Translations under genes and position numbers: made by a program
The notes under the pieces: model-generated
Seen by the model: only the letters and a program-made list of their open reading frames with translations
What the model was told of the DNA's origin: nothing
Databases searched by the model: none
Part shown: in pieces, positions 19,429 through 28,683 of the stretch
Numbering within the stretch: position 1 is the stretch's first letter
Layout: each line of letters opens with the position of its first letter
DNA from: Chryseobacterium sp. S0630
GTDB taxonomy: Bacteria > Bacteroidota > Bacteroidia > Flavobacteriales > Weeksellaceae
NCBI RefSeq assembly: GCF_024158915.1
Contig: NZ_JAMZGF010000009.1
Coordinates: 1-64,000 of the forward strand
DNA: 64,000 bases
Reading direction: 5' to 3'

Positions 19429-20658
19429 CTATATTTTTTCAGTCTTAAGTTTCTCTTTTAAAATTTGCATTTCTCTATTGATCATTTCTTGGGTTGTAAT
19501 CGCATAATCTTCAGTTTGTGTAACTGAATGATGCCCCATCATTTCCTTTACAACATGAATTGGAACACCATTTTTCAAGGTCACTGTGCTACCAAATGTT
19601 CTGCGTGCTCTATGGGTATTTAAATCTCCCTCAATTTCACAAATCGAAGCAATTTCTTTTAGGTATTCGTTCATTTTTTGATTTGATTTTACAGGAAGGA
19701 CTAAATTAGTTTCTAAACAAAAAGGATGCTTTCTATACTTATTTATAAGTAAGACTGCTTTTTCAAGCAACGGGATATCTGTTCGAGATTTAGTTTTCTG
19801 ACGTTTAGAAATAATCCACATCGATCCATCAATTCCATCTTTAATATCAGTTTTCCTAAGTTGTTTTACATCAATATATGCAAGACCGGTATAACATTGA
19901 AATACGAAAATATCTCTAATAGTATTTAATCTGTCTGTTGAAAAAACTTTATTCTCAATTTTGCTTAACTCTTTACTAGTTAAAGGTTTTTTATCAAGTT
20001 TTGTTTTTTGAGATTTAAACAGTTTAAATGGATCTTTCGTTATAATTTCCTTGGCTATGGCACGCAAAACTATTTTTTTAAAATTTGCAATATATTTCAG
20101 TGTTGTATTATTAGAACACTTTCTTGTTGTTTTAAGGTAAAATTCATAATTGATGATAAAACTATAGTTTAAGTCACGGAATTCAATATCGTCACATTCA
20201 TAGTGATGTAAAATAAAATCCTTCACATGGGATCTTGCCGTTAAATAACGATCATGTGTTCCTTTAGCATAGTCACCAACTTCAACTAAAGCTAACATCT
20301 CGTCATTATGTTTTTGAAATTCTTGCAGTACAGTTGTTTTAGCTATTGTATTTCCCTGAATAAAATCAATAATAGCCTTTGTAGTAATGGATTTTCCATT
20401 AGTTATCAATTCTGTTCTAAAATTACTGATTCTTAGAATAATTGAATCTAAATATTGATTTAAAGATCTGGCATCTTCCTTGTTACCTATTGCTCTCTCA
20501 ACATTCTGATTCCATCGCTGGCTATCCCACTTTCTTTTTGTCGAGATTTCTTTTGGTACGCCATCAACTGTAACTCTTAGATACACAAATCGGAAACTAT
20601 CACCTTTTTTCCAAGGCGTCTTTAAAAAAAAAGAAACGCCTAAACTTTTTTCTAACAT
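19429..20658 (-). CDS. int: Tyrosine site-specific recombinase (ICE integrase, IntDOT-like)
   Basis: This 409-residue integrase has an arm-binding N-terminus (1-90), a SAM-like core-binding domain (about 110-215) and a catalytic domain (about 225-405). Visible catalytic residues are a Lys near 290, H349-x-x-R352 (HRAR), a His at 376/377 and the nucleophile Y385 (EDYA). The first Arg box reads YTGLAYIDV, with Ala260 where most family members have Arg; IntDOT of CTnDOT also lacks this Arg, so the enzyme may still work. It should integrate and excise the tra element. The gene is at the right edge of the module, as expected for an element end. Confidence 0.9.
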   Translation of the reverse strand: MLEKSLGVSFFLKTPWKKGDSFRFVYLRVTVDGVPKEISTKRKWDSQRWNQNVERAIGNKEDARSLNQYLDSIILRISNFRTELITNGKSITTKAIIDFIQGNTIAKTTVLQEFQKHNDEMLALVEVGDYAKGTHDRYLTARSHVKDFILHHYECDDIEFRDLNYSFIINYEFYLKTTRKCSNNTTLKYIANFKKIVLRAIAKEIITKDPFKLFKSQKTKLDKKPLTSKELSKIENKVFSTDRLNTIRDIFVFQCYTGLAYIDVKQLRKTDIKDGIDGSMWIISKRQKTKSRTDIPLLEKAVLLINKYRKHPFCLETNLVLPVKSNQKMNEYLKEIASICEIEGDLNTHRARRTFGSTVTLKNGVPIHVVKEMMGHHSVTQTEDYAITTQEMINREMQILKEKLKTEKI

Positions 20659-20851
20659 AATTCGAAAATTTTGGATTATTAAAATTCGAATTAAATTACC
20701 ATAAAGTCAAGTCGTTAACTACCTTAACCAGTTCATCTACAGACATTTGAACTCAATTCTATGGCAGTTTTTTGATCGTATTTAAACTGCCACGATTCTG
20801 CCAGAATAATTATAAGCAATTTTAAAAATTATGCACATATAAAAAGCATAA

Positions 20852-20884
20852 AAAAAGCTGTAATTAATTAAATTACAGCTTTTT
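20852..20884. terminator. Strong hairpin upstream of the integrase gene
   Basis: A perfect 14-bp stem (aaaaagctgtaatt with aattacagcttttt) has a 5-nt loop, with T tract or A tract on each side. It lies upstream of int and just beyond the tRNA-like scrap, in the place a tRNA terminator would occupy on the minus strand. Confidence 0.75.
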
Positions 20885-20927
20885 AATAGATTTTTGTGTG
20901 GTTTTGAAAAATTTACTTTTCCTACTC

Positions 20928-20958
20928 TGCGGGATGAGAGAGAGTCCTGTCGAACCCC
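20928..20958 (-). other. tRNA 3'-end-like fragment, candidate attachment scar
   Basis: Read on the minus strand this stretch has GGGGTTCGA, resembling a T arm, and ends in ATCCCGCA, resembling an acceptor end. T-stem pairing is poor and no tRNA body follows on the 5' side. It lies 270 bp from the integrase start, where an att site would be expected. Low confidence. Confidence 0.25.
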
Positions 20959-21442
20959 TTATACCCCTCTTGAGTCTCTTGAATAAAATTAAATAATTGA
21001 AAATCAATCATTTATTCAATATTCATGAAAATAAAAATCTTCTTTACTTATAAAATTATTAATTCTATTCAAAATTGAGCTGCTTACTAATCATATTAAA
21101 TTATTTAATCTTTCAAGACTTATATTATAGCCAACTTTTAGAGAGAAATATAATTGAAGTTAAATATCTGCTAGAAGTCGGATGGATTTTAAACCAGTAC
21201 ATATAAATTAAAACATTGAAGTTAAAATAATCGTTCTCATCTTTCAACTATAACAGTCTAATAAAAAGTTCCAGATTTTCTCAATAAATAGAAATGGAAC
21301 AGTTAATTACCTATGCGTGATTTCTTTAAAGTAAAACGAAACATCTTAATTGAGTTTTTGTATATTTACTAATAAAGAATTAGAATATTTTGAATAAAAT
21401 ATAAAAATCTTAAAGGATTGTAAAATTTCAAAACTAATAATT

Positions 21443-21832
21443 ATGAAAATTAGAAATGATTTTGTCTCCAATAGTAGTTCTGTCAGTTATATCATAACAA
21501 TGAAAAAAGAACTGTTGGAAACAATGGAAAGAGCCTTCGGACATCATGCTGATAAAGAGATGGCAAAAATTAGAGATTTCGTAAAAGAGGATTTGATTCA
21601 AAATGGAACCAGAGTATATCTTGGAGATGAAGACATTTACTACAAAAAAATTGAATTCGATACGGATGGTGGTACCAATACGAAAGAATGGATAGAAGCA
21701 GAAGGAAAAGAAGTTGATCTTTCCCAAATGGATGATGAAGAAATATGGAAATATATCTATGGTGAGTATATCATGAAAGGAGAGCTAGGTAAAATTTACG
21801 GATTCGGTGTAACCCAAACACAAACTTATTAA
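21443..21832 (+). CDS. Small acidic protein with N-terminal FVSNSSS-type motif
   Basis: A 129-residue soluble protein. The first 20 residues contain MKIRNDFVSNSSSVSYIIT. I recall very similar N-termini (KIR.DFVTNSSSSSFI) on many unrelated small bacterial and phage proteins, but not a proven function for them. The rest is acidic and helical, with no catalytic motif seen. The radical SAM gene starts 2 bp after its stop, so the two are almost certainly co-expressed. A working idea is that the Ser/Asn-rich N-terminus is a recognition or modification site for that enzyme; this is inference. It could equally be a regulator or sensor subunit. Confidence 0.7.
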   Translation: MKIRNDFVSNSSSVSYIITMKKELLETMERAFGHHADKEMAKIRDFVKEDLIQNGTRVYLGDEDIYYKKIEFDTDGGTNTKEWIEAEGKEVDLSQMDDEEIWKYIYGEYIMKGELGKIYGFGVTQTQTY

Positions 21833-21834
21833 TT

Positions 21835-22884
21835 ATGAACTTAATTAGAAGACATAGTGATGGTTATAATTTCATAGCTGACCAAGACTCAGGCGTAACC
21901 ATGCGGTGGGGAAAAACTGTTAATGATGATCCTTATCGGGCTCCAATTCCTGAACTGGTAGATATTTCAATATCAAACCATTGTACAAAGGGGTGTACCT
22001 TTTGCTACCGAGATAGTATACCAAATAATGTTTTTATGAGTTTGGATGATTATGAACATGTAATCCAGTCCTTAAATGATGAACGTTGGGGAAATGTTTT
22101 TCAAGTAGCATTGGGTGGTGGTGAGCCATTGGAACATCCAGATTTTATTGAAATATTGGAAATTACAAGAAAATACAATGTAGTTCCAAACTTCACTACA
22201 AATGCAATGCATATTACTAAAGATATTGCAGAAAAAATAAAACCACTTGTTGGGGCTGTTGCTATATCTTTTCCAAATATTAGATCGATACCATTATCAA
22301 AAGCTCATATTTTTATTGATGAAGGAATTAAAACAAACATTCATTTTATTCTTGATAAGAAAAGTATAAAACAAGGAATAGAGATTTTAGAAGGAAAATA
22401 TAATCATCTTCTTAATGGTTTTAATTCAATAATTTTCCTAACATTTAAACCTATGGGAAGAGGCAAAGAAGACCTCTGTTTAGAATTGAATGATGATTTG
22501 AAAAAATTTTGCAAACTAATTGATGGTCATTCTTGTCATCTCAATATAGGCTTTGATTCTTGTTTTATGCCGATGTTGATGCACTTTACCGATACTACTA
22601 TTGACTTTATTGAACCATGTGAATGCGCTTTTTTCTCTGCTTACGTAGATGAGAACCTAAACGTTAAACCTTGTTCATTTGCCAATCACAACAGAGATAC
22701 TTATAGTTTAAAAGAAAAAAACTTCTCCGAAATATGGAATAGTCATTGGGAAACTTATAGAAGTGCCCAAGTAAATACTTGTGAGAGATCATGTAAAAAC
22801 AGTAGCAACTGTAGAGGAGGCTGCCCTTACTATAGCCAAATTAACTTATGTAAAACAGAAAATCCGGCAGAAGCACTGATATGA
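21835..22884 (+). CDS. Radical SAM/SPASM enzyme of a three-gene operon
   Basis: This 349-residue enzyme has the radical SAM cluster motif C50-x3-C54-x2-C57 (CTKGCTFC) and a SAM-binding GGEP-type motif (GGGEPLEH, 94-101). A C-terminal Cys-rich SPASM-type region (C262, C264, C280, C316, C320, C326, C330, C339) suggests auxiliary Fe-S clusters. Known SPASM enzymes mostly modify peptides or proteins (anSME, PqqE, RiPP maturases). The nearest candidate substrate is the 129-residue protein 2 bp upstream. The stop overlaps the start of the NACHT-like gene (ATGA). It is not viperin-like, because viperins lack this SPASM layout. The actual reaction is unknown. Confidence 0.85.
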   Translation: MNLIRRHSDGYNFIADQDSGVTMRWGKTVNDDPYRAPIPELVDISISNHCTKGCTFCYRDSIPNNVFMSLDDYEHVIQSLNDERWGNVFQVALGGGEPLEHPDFIEILEITRKYNVVPNFTTNAMHITKDIAEKIKPLVGAVAISFPNIRSIPLSKAHIFIDEGIKTNIHFILDKKSIKQGIEILEGKYNHLLNGFNSIIFLTFKPMGRGKEDLCLELNDDLKKFCKLIDGHSCHLNIGFDSCFMPMLMHFTDTTIDFIEPCECAFFSAYVDENLNVKPCSFANHNRDTYSLKEKNFSEIWNSHWETYRSAQVNTCERSCKNSSNCRGGCPYYSQINLCKTENPAEALI

Positions 22885-25800
22885 CGAATATTTCATGGAG
22901 TCAATTTGACATTAACCAGCAGGCAAAAGATATAAGTTTTGAATCCTTTTGTTTTCAACTTGCATACCTACGTTATCATGAATTCGGTTATTTTGATAAT
23001 TTTTATAACACTCCTGGTTCAGAATTTTATTTACATCTCCATACAGATTGCCAGGAATTGAACCTCAAAGCAGGCGACGAAATTGGTTGGCAGGTGAAAT
23101 GGTGGTATAACACGGAGGACAATACAAGTCTTTTAAAAGATAGGCGAGAACAACTCATCAACAATTTCAATACAACTCTCAATGAACATGCCCATATAAA
23201 ACTTTGGATTATTTGTACCCCTTCCAGTTTTAAAGAAAGTACCTTTAAAGATCTAAAGATTAGCTTAAAAGCGATATCACCCGCAACAGAAATTTTGCAT
23301 TGGAATAAAGAGACTTTTAAAAATTTCCTTTCAGATAAGCATTCAAAATTCGGAGCAATATTTCATCATTACTTTAATACTAGCTTCATAAATTTTGAAA
23401 TAGTAAAAGAATATACGGAAAGACAAATTGAATACTTACATACCAAATTTGACACAGATCTATATGTTCCTTCAGACTATGACAAGGAAATATTATATCT
23501 ACTTGATTACAAAAAAATCTTCAGCGATTTAGAAATAAAAAGTACATATATAAAAGATGATATCAAGGATGCAAGACGAAGCATTCAAAGAAATGATTTA
23601 GAATCCTTTTTAGATCCGAGCTATTCAAAAAACATATTGGAACTCATAGACTTTATTTGTAAAACGTTAGACGAAGTTATTACAACATTAGTTTCAAAAT
23701 TGAATATAGAAAAGTGTAAATATTTAAATGATAAAATTGATATTTATCTTAAAACATATCGTACCTACGCTAATAAGTTAAACAAGACTATTCAAGAAGA
23801 CAAGTGGGCAAAAAACAAAAAGCTAAAACAATATGATTGGCAACACCAAGATATCATTGAACAAATCAACATTCTACACAGCCATTTTGTACAAATTAAA
23901 GAATTTGAAGAAAGGATTCATAGTCATAGACCAATTCCTACTCCACTTACAAAGTTATTAGACCTTGTTTTTCAAAAAGAAGTACATATATTAAGTAGTG
24001 CAGGATACGGTAAAACTAATATAGCATGTAACATAGCTCAAAACTGTATTGAAAAAAATATACCTGCAGTTTTAATATTAGGTTCAACGTTTAGAAAGCT
24101 AGATTTTCCACAGAAAATAATCTTAGAATCTATAGGAATTGACAAAGACTATAGTTTTAAACAATTCTTGCAAGCATTAAATACATTGGGCTTCAGCAAA
24201 GGAGTTAAGATACCTATAATTATTGATGGACTTAATGAAAGTAATCCTTACAAAGATATTTGGAAAACCAATATCTTTGATATAATTGCTGAAATAAAAA
24301 AACTGGACCATATTTGTTTGATTACAACCTGTAGAGACCGATATATCAATACCATATTTGAAAAAGAAAATATTTCCGATATCAAAAATAAATTCGTTTT
24401 AGAAGGGTTAACTGAAAAACAGAAGCGATCAGCCATACCAAAATATTTTGAGAAATATAATATTGTTCCAACCTCCTGGAATTTTAATAAAGATTTGTTT
24501 AAACATCCGTTATTGTTAAAAATATTCTCCGAAGCCAATCAGGAAAGCGAAAATATTAATATTTCTATTGATAATATTTTTCAAAGTTTTGACAGATATT
24601 ATGATAATATTATAAAAAAGATTACAGATGATGACATAGTACTTAAGCACAAAATAAATAAAAGGATAGCACAGTTATGTGAAAAACTATGGAATGACAA
24701 TTCTAGAGATGTAGACATTATTGATTTTGCTACTATCATTTCACCAGAAAGTCATAAACTTTATAATACTCCCGCTGATAAAATACTGGATGAAGGACTA
24801 TGCTTATTTCAGCGAAACTTGGATGAAAGTGATAATGAAAGAATTCAGTTTGCCTATGATTTGGTTGCAGGTTATCTAATAGCTTCAAAAATTTTATTAG
24901 CAGAAGTCAAAACCGTAAAAGAAATAGAAACCAGGCTTTATAATATTGATATCCAAAATAAATTATTCTCCGGGGATTCTGCACATTCTTTGGCTGAAGA
25001 TATAATGATTTCCCTGCTATATTTGCTACCTTCAAAATACAATATTGAGTTTTTTGAAGTATTTGAAGATGCTACGGCTTTAGAAATCTGCTATCGAAAT
25101 ATAGATTATTACATCGGTAATGATTCAGGCCAAGAGAAAATAAGGAAAATATGCGCAGATTTATCAAAAGATCACCCTACCCATCATCTTCTTTTGAACA
25201 AGTTATATGAGAACATTTATCAGAAAAAAGTTCATGGGCTTTCTCTATTTGCAATTTCTATATTGCTCCCCTTAAATCAAATTGAAATTGATATCAGTTG
25301 GACAGAAATTATTAGAAAAAATAATTCTGCAACTTATAATCTATTAGAAACAATTAATAAAAATGTTCAACGAGAGGCACTGACTTCGGTTGATGCTGAA
25401 GAATATTTTTATACTTCCTTTATTAGTACAGTTTCCTCCAATCAAATCCTCAGAGATCTTGCTACAGAAAACCTATATTTAATTGGCCGAAGAGTTCCTG
25501 AACAATTACTTAGTTTTTGCAAAAAATGTTATGATTTTAAGGATACAAATGCATTAGAATCACTTACCGCAGCACTGTGTGGAGTTTTAATATCAATTAG
25601 AGAGAAAGAAATAACAGAAAAAGCATTGATATTTTTAACCAATAATTTTTTAACCACATGGAAAAATACTCATATTGGGATTATAGAATACATTCTAACC
25701 ATAATAGAATTTGCTAATAATGTTTTTAAACTCGACTATCATAAAAAATTAAAATTTAACAGCAGAAGTTTTAGAATTTCTACAAAGTTTAGAAAAGGAA

Positions 25801-26894
25801 AACAATATTCTCGTTTTAATACATTTCTTGCGGGTGTTGATATGTATGATTTTGTGAAATATCAGATTGCAGGAATTACATCTCAAAGCACTTTTTCAGA
25901 AAGTGACTGTATAGAAATTATTTTGAATAGGGTAAAAGAAAATGGATATGATGAAAAATTGTTTGAATCCATTAACGAAGAATTTAAAGAGAATAAAAAC
26001 TATGGGTATGGGTATGGTCCTCAAATTAAATTCTATTCTGAAAAGTACCTTTGGCAGGCGTATTTTGAATTTATAGGATATTTATTTTTAGAGAATAGAC
26101 TTACATCAGAAGATAAGAACAGATACCGATGTTTAGATTTGTATTATGATCCTGGCTTTCCAAGACTACCCAAACGAAATCAGATTATAGCAGATTGCTT
26201 TTTCCCACCTAAAGAAGGAGATGTACAGGGATGGATAAATTCTGAAGATCAGAATTTTATTGATTCTTATTACATACACCACCTCTTTTCAGATGAAGAA
26301 TGGGTATTGATGTCTGCCTCTATTAGCCAAAAAGGAAAAGAAAATGATACACGGTTTGACCTATCTTTACATGCTTATCTAATTCCTAATGAAAAGGCTG
26401 CTAGCTTTGAAAAAAGTATTAAAAAATGCAATTATTATCCGACCGACAGCAATTCGCTGTACAATATTTATAGTGGAGAAATTAGCTGGAGTAACTTTCT
26501 AAAAAAACGAGAGAAATCTTATGGCGAGATTGATTTTAATATGGATGAGCTTGTTTGGAATTACAGATGGGCAAGCTGGTCTAATAATCGCTCACAAAAT
26601 CCAAACTTCCCATTTTTAAATCCTAAAATTTCTAATGCTGATAAATTGGAATTTAATCTACTAGACTTATCTTTTTATAACAATAAAAATGAACAAGTAA
26701 CTCAATTCATCTGGACTGAATCCGCTAAACTCTATTACATTAAAAGAACAGTAATTGAGAGACTTATTAAACAACAAAAGAAAGAATTAGTTTGGTATCA
26801 ATTTGCTTCCAAGTCTGGAAAATATGATGATAGTAGTTTGAACCCTGTTTACAAAGATTTACGTAAGTTTTTGCGTTATTCTGCTATTATATAA
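22881..26894 (+). CDS. PD-(D/E)xK-like nuclease fused to NACHT-type STAND NTPase
   Basis: A 1337-residue cytoplasmic protein. Residues 1-150 look like a restriction-endonuclease fold: E48 in PGSEF, D66 in AGDEIG, and Q71-x-K73 in WQVKWW. A helical linker follows. The NTPase has a Walker A at 371-379 (LSSAGYGKT), a NACHT-like Walker B at 445-454 (PIIIDGLNES) and a CRDRY sensor block near 484-488. About 800 residues of helical repeats end in a segment (EKYLWQAYFEFIGYL, about 1054-1068) that recalls other antiviral STAND proteins. By analogy with Avs and bNACHT proteins it should sense an invader component and trigger the nuclease. It is coupled by ATGA to the radical SAM gene, which is unusual for this class. 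Confidence 0.8.
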   Translation: MTNISWSQFDINQQAKDISFESFCFQLAYLRYHEFGYFDNFYNTPGSEFYLHLHTDCQELNLKAGDEIGWQVKWWYNTEDNTSLLKDRREQLINNFNTTLNEHAHIKLWIICTPSSFKESTFKDLKISLKAISPATEILHWNKETFKNFLSDKHSKFGAIFHHYFNTSFINFEIVKEYTERQIEYLHTKFDTDLYVPSDYDKEILYLLDYKKIFSDLEIKSTYIKDDIKDARRSIQRNDLESFLDPSYSKNILELIDFICKTLDEVITTLVSKLNIEKCKYLNDKIDIYLKTYRTYANKLNKTIQEDKWAKNKKLKQYDWQHQDIIEQINILHSHFVQIKEFEERIHSHRPIPTPLTKLLDLVFQKEVHILSSAGYGKTNIACNIAQNCIEKNIPAVLILGSTFRKLDFPQKIILESIGIDKDYSFKQFLQALNTLGFSKGVKIPIIIDGLNESNPYKDIWKTNIFDIIAEIKKLDHICLITTCRDRYINTIFEKENISDIKNKFVLEGLTEKQKRSAIPKYFEKYNIVPTSWNFNKDLFKHPLLLKIFSEANQESENINISIDNIFQSFDRYYDNIIKKITDDDIVLKHKINKRIAQLCEKLWNDNSRDVDIIDFATIISPESHKLYNTPADKILDEGLCLFQRNLDESDNERIQFAYDLVAGYLIASKILLAEVKTVKEIETRLYNIDIQNKLFSGDSAHSLAEDIMISLLYLLPSKYNIEFFEVFEDATALEICYRNIDYYIGNDSGQEKIRKICADLSKDHPTHHLLLNKLYENIYQKKVHGLSLFAISILLPLNQIEIDISWTEIIRKNNSATYNLLETINKNVQREALTSVDAEEYFYTSFISTVSSNQILRDLATENLYLIGRRVPEQLLSFCKKCYDFKDTNALESLTAALCGVLISIREKEITEKALIFLTNNFLTTWKNTHIGIIEYILTIIEFANNVFKLDYHKKLKFNSRSFRISTKFRKGKQYSRFNTFLAGVDMYDFVKYQIAGITSQSTFSESDCIEIILNRVKENGYDEKLFESINEEFKENKNYGYGYGPQIKFYSEKYLWQAYFEFIGYLFLENRLTSEDKNRYRCLDLYYDPGFPRLPKRNQIIADCFFPPKEGDVQGWINSEDQNFIDSYYIHHLFSDEEWVLMSASISQKGKENDTRFDLSLHAYLIPNEKAASFEKSIKKCNYYPTDSNSLYNIYSGEISWSNFLKKREKSYGEIDFNMDELVWNYRWASWSNNRSQNPNFPFLNPKISNADKLEFNLLDLSFYNNKNEQVTQFIWTESAKLYYIKRTVIERLIKQQKKELVWYQFASKSGKYDDSSLNPVYKDLRKFLRYSAII

Positions 26895-27064
26895 TTGTGG
26901 TATTAATATAGTTAATATATAACAGGGAACCTTATAAGAGAGACTATAACATCACTCTAATAAAGTCCAAATTTAGTTTACTTGATGGTACAAAACTCGA
27001 ACTCCCTACTAGAGGATTTGAGGCGACTATGCAATCTTGGCGTATAACATTTAGTTACTTTAAA

Positions 27065-27103
27065 GGATGCTGAAATAATATAGATGATATTCTTTCAGCA
27101 TCC
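27065..27103. terminator. Hairpin between the radical SAM operon and CBASS
   Basis: An 11-bp stem (ggatgctgaaa with tttcagcatcc) and a 17-nt loop sit in the 319-bp gap between two convergent operons. I see no gene in that gap. The hairpin probably ends the rightward operon, although its T tract is weak. Confidence 0.6.
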
Positions 27104-27213
27104 CTTAAACCCTAAACAGTATTAACTAATACTTCTATCTCATTTAAAGACAGAAGATATTTTTTTTTGTATATTAATAAATACCGAGAATATGAGTCGC
27201 TACTTCAATTCTG

Positions 27214-28239
27214 TTACAGGTTGTTTATATTGAACAAATTAAATATTTCATTTTTATATTGTGCATAAACACTTAGAGCTCTTTGTTCTAATAATGCTAG
27301 CCTATCTTTGTTAACCTCATCCATTTGAATAGCATCTTCCTCTTTTGCAAAAGTTGTATTCAATCGTAAATATCCAAAGTTATCAGGTTCTGCTTTATCG
27401 ATACCATTTTTCAAAAGGCTAATCAGATTTTCTGCTTGTTGAGATTGTCCCTGCATAAAAAGCTCAATAATTCTTTTCTTCTTACTAAGCACCCAATAAT
27501 AAATACCAAATCTTTTGGTTCTGTTTTCCTCTAGAAAAACACTTTGCCCAGTACCAATTGATAATAGGTTGATATCTTTAAGTTCCTTTTTAAAGGCTTT
27601 TTGAGCTTCAATAAGAGCTATAAGTGACGGATTATTTGCCCATACACCACCATCTACTTTGTACTTAAAATCCACATTATTTCCATCAAGATCTAAGTAA
27701 CTTTCAGAGGAATATGGATCAAAATAAGTTGGTGCAGATGATGTTGATAATGCTGCTTTAAATAATGGCAGATTAGGATCTCTCGTAAACCGTGGATGAT
27801 ACATACTTTTTAAAACAGAAGGACACCCCTTGTGTAAATCATAAACAGAAACAGCCACAGGAACTTTACAATCTTTCAATAGTGGAATTTTGCCTCCATG
27901 GTTTTCTTGAAAAATCTCAACAATTAATTTTTCTAAGGAATTTCTTTTATGTGTGGCTCCAAATAAGGAGCAAAACTTGTTTCTCCTGTTACCAAAAATT
28001 TTTTTCGCATTTTCAAAGTATAAATCTTTGATTCTAGAAGCAGGAATTCCGAGGGATAATGCCAATGCAAGAATGCCGCCGGTCGATGTCCCGAAAATAA
28101 GATTTACATTTTGATATATCTGCCAATCTTTCTTTCCTTTTTCCTTAAGTTCTTTTTCTATTTCTGCCAAAATAACTGCTGGAAAGATCCCTCTTATACC
28201 CCCTCCATCAATTGATAATACATTAAATTTTTCACTCAT
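27214..28239 (-). CDS. capV: CBASS effector: patatin-like phospholipase CapV
   Basis: This 341-residue protein has the patatin signature: oxyanion loop DGGGIRG (11-17), nucleophile elbow GTSTG with Ser52, and the dyad Asp196 in DGGVW. In CBASS, CapV is bound by the cyclic dinucleotide made by the CD-NTase and then degrades inner-membrane phospholipids, killing or arresting the infected cell. It is the third gene of a leftward operon, 15 bp after the E2-like gene. A TTG at 28245 would add two residues; the ATG at 28239 is preferred. Confidence 0.92.
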   Translation of the reverse strand: MSEKFNVLSIDGGGIRGIFPAVILAEIEKELKEKGKKDWQIYQNVNLIFGTSTGGILALALSLGIPASRIKDLYFENAKKIFGNRRNKFCSLFGATHKRNSLEKLIVEIFQENHGGKIPLLKDCKVPVAVSVYDLHKGCPSVLKSMYHPRFTRDPNLPLFKAALSTSSAPTYFDPYSSESYLDLDGNNVDFKYKVDGGVWANNPSLIALIEAQKAFKKELKDINLLSIGTGQSVFLEENRTKRFGIYYWVLSKKKRIIELFMQGQSQQAENLISLLKNGIDKAEPDNFGYLRLNTTFAKEEDAIQMDEVNKDRLALLEQRALSVYAQYKNEIFNLFNINNL

Positions 28240-28254
28240 AATCAATCCTACTAA

Positions 28255-28683
28255 CTATCTTTTATCACTTGTATGAACTATTCCCCCGCCAGTCCATTCT
28301 CCAGTCATTAACCAAATCTCGTAATGATACAGCCATTCAATTGCCCAGGGCATAATAGTATGTGAAATATACTGTGAACTTGTCCATTCTTTTGCTTTAG
28401 GATAATATAAACAAAGCTCCTGCTTGTCTTGATTATACACATGTTTTAGCCTTGATTCTTCCTCAGGTAACTCTAATGGTATAGGTTCTAAAACAAAAAC
28501 CTGGGGCACATCATTAAGTTTGTAAATTAGGCGTACTAAATATTCATCACCAAGCGGAGATGACTTAAGATATCCTTCCCATTTGATTTTATTTCGGCAA
28601 AGCATAGTTGTTTTTCCAAAGCTGTACTCCTTTTTTAATGATGCCAACTGCTCAATTACACTTAACTTATTCTTCTTTATCAT
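28255..28683 (-). CDS. Stand-alone E2-like conjugating protein of CBASS
   Basis: A 142-residue protein with the pattern of prokaryotic ubiquitin-conjugating E2 domains. The candidate catalytic Cys91 is in ELCLYYP after an HVYN block, followed by a W, the TIMPWAIEWL helix and the YEIWLMTGEW..GG end. CBASS type II-short loci carry an E2-only protein instead of the E1-E2 (Cap2) and JAB (Cap3) pair. There the E2 conjugates or primes the CD-NTase through its C-terminus and raises second-messenger output. It overlaps the CD-NTase gene by 17 bp. The family call is from motif recall. No E1 or JAB gene is visible, although an unrelated RadC-like JAB gene lies 11 kb away. Confidence 0.75.
   Translation of the reverse strand: MIKKNKLSVIEQLASLKKEYSFGKTTMLCRNKIKWEGYLKSSPLGDEYLVRLIYKLNDVPQVFVLEPIPLELPEEESRLKHVYNQDKQELCLYYPKAKEWTSSQYISHTIMPWAIEWLYHYEIWLMTGEWTGGGIVHTSDKR

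Larger units (their letters stand above)
20659..21442. other. Noncoding stretch between integrase and radical SAM operon
   Basis: About 780 bp with no supported gene. It contains a strong hairpin (20852-20884) and a tRNA-3'-end-like scrap on the minus strand (20928-20958). The rest is AT-rich. The right element boundary probably lies here. Promoter sequences for the rightward operon should be within 21340-21440, where a TATTTTG box (about 21390) is only a partial match. Confidence 0.5.

Noticed and set aside
21835-22884. Prokaryotic viperin as the identity of the radical SAM protein
   Set aside because: It has a Cys-rich SPASM-type C-terminus and operon links to a STAND gene; viperins have neither, and I see no viperin-specific motif.
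24248-24538. Minus-strand frame of 96 residues within the STAND gene
   Set aside because: It is fully antisense to a strongly coding frame, with no start context or recognisable motifs.
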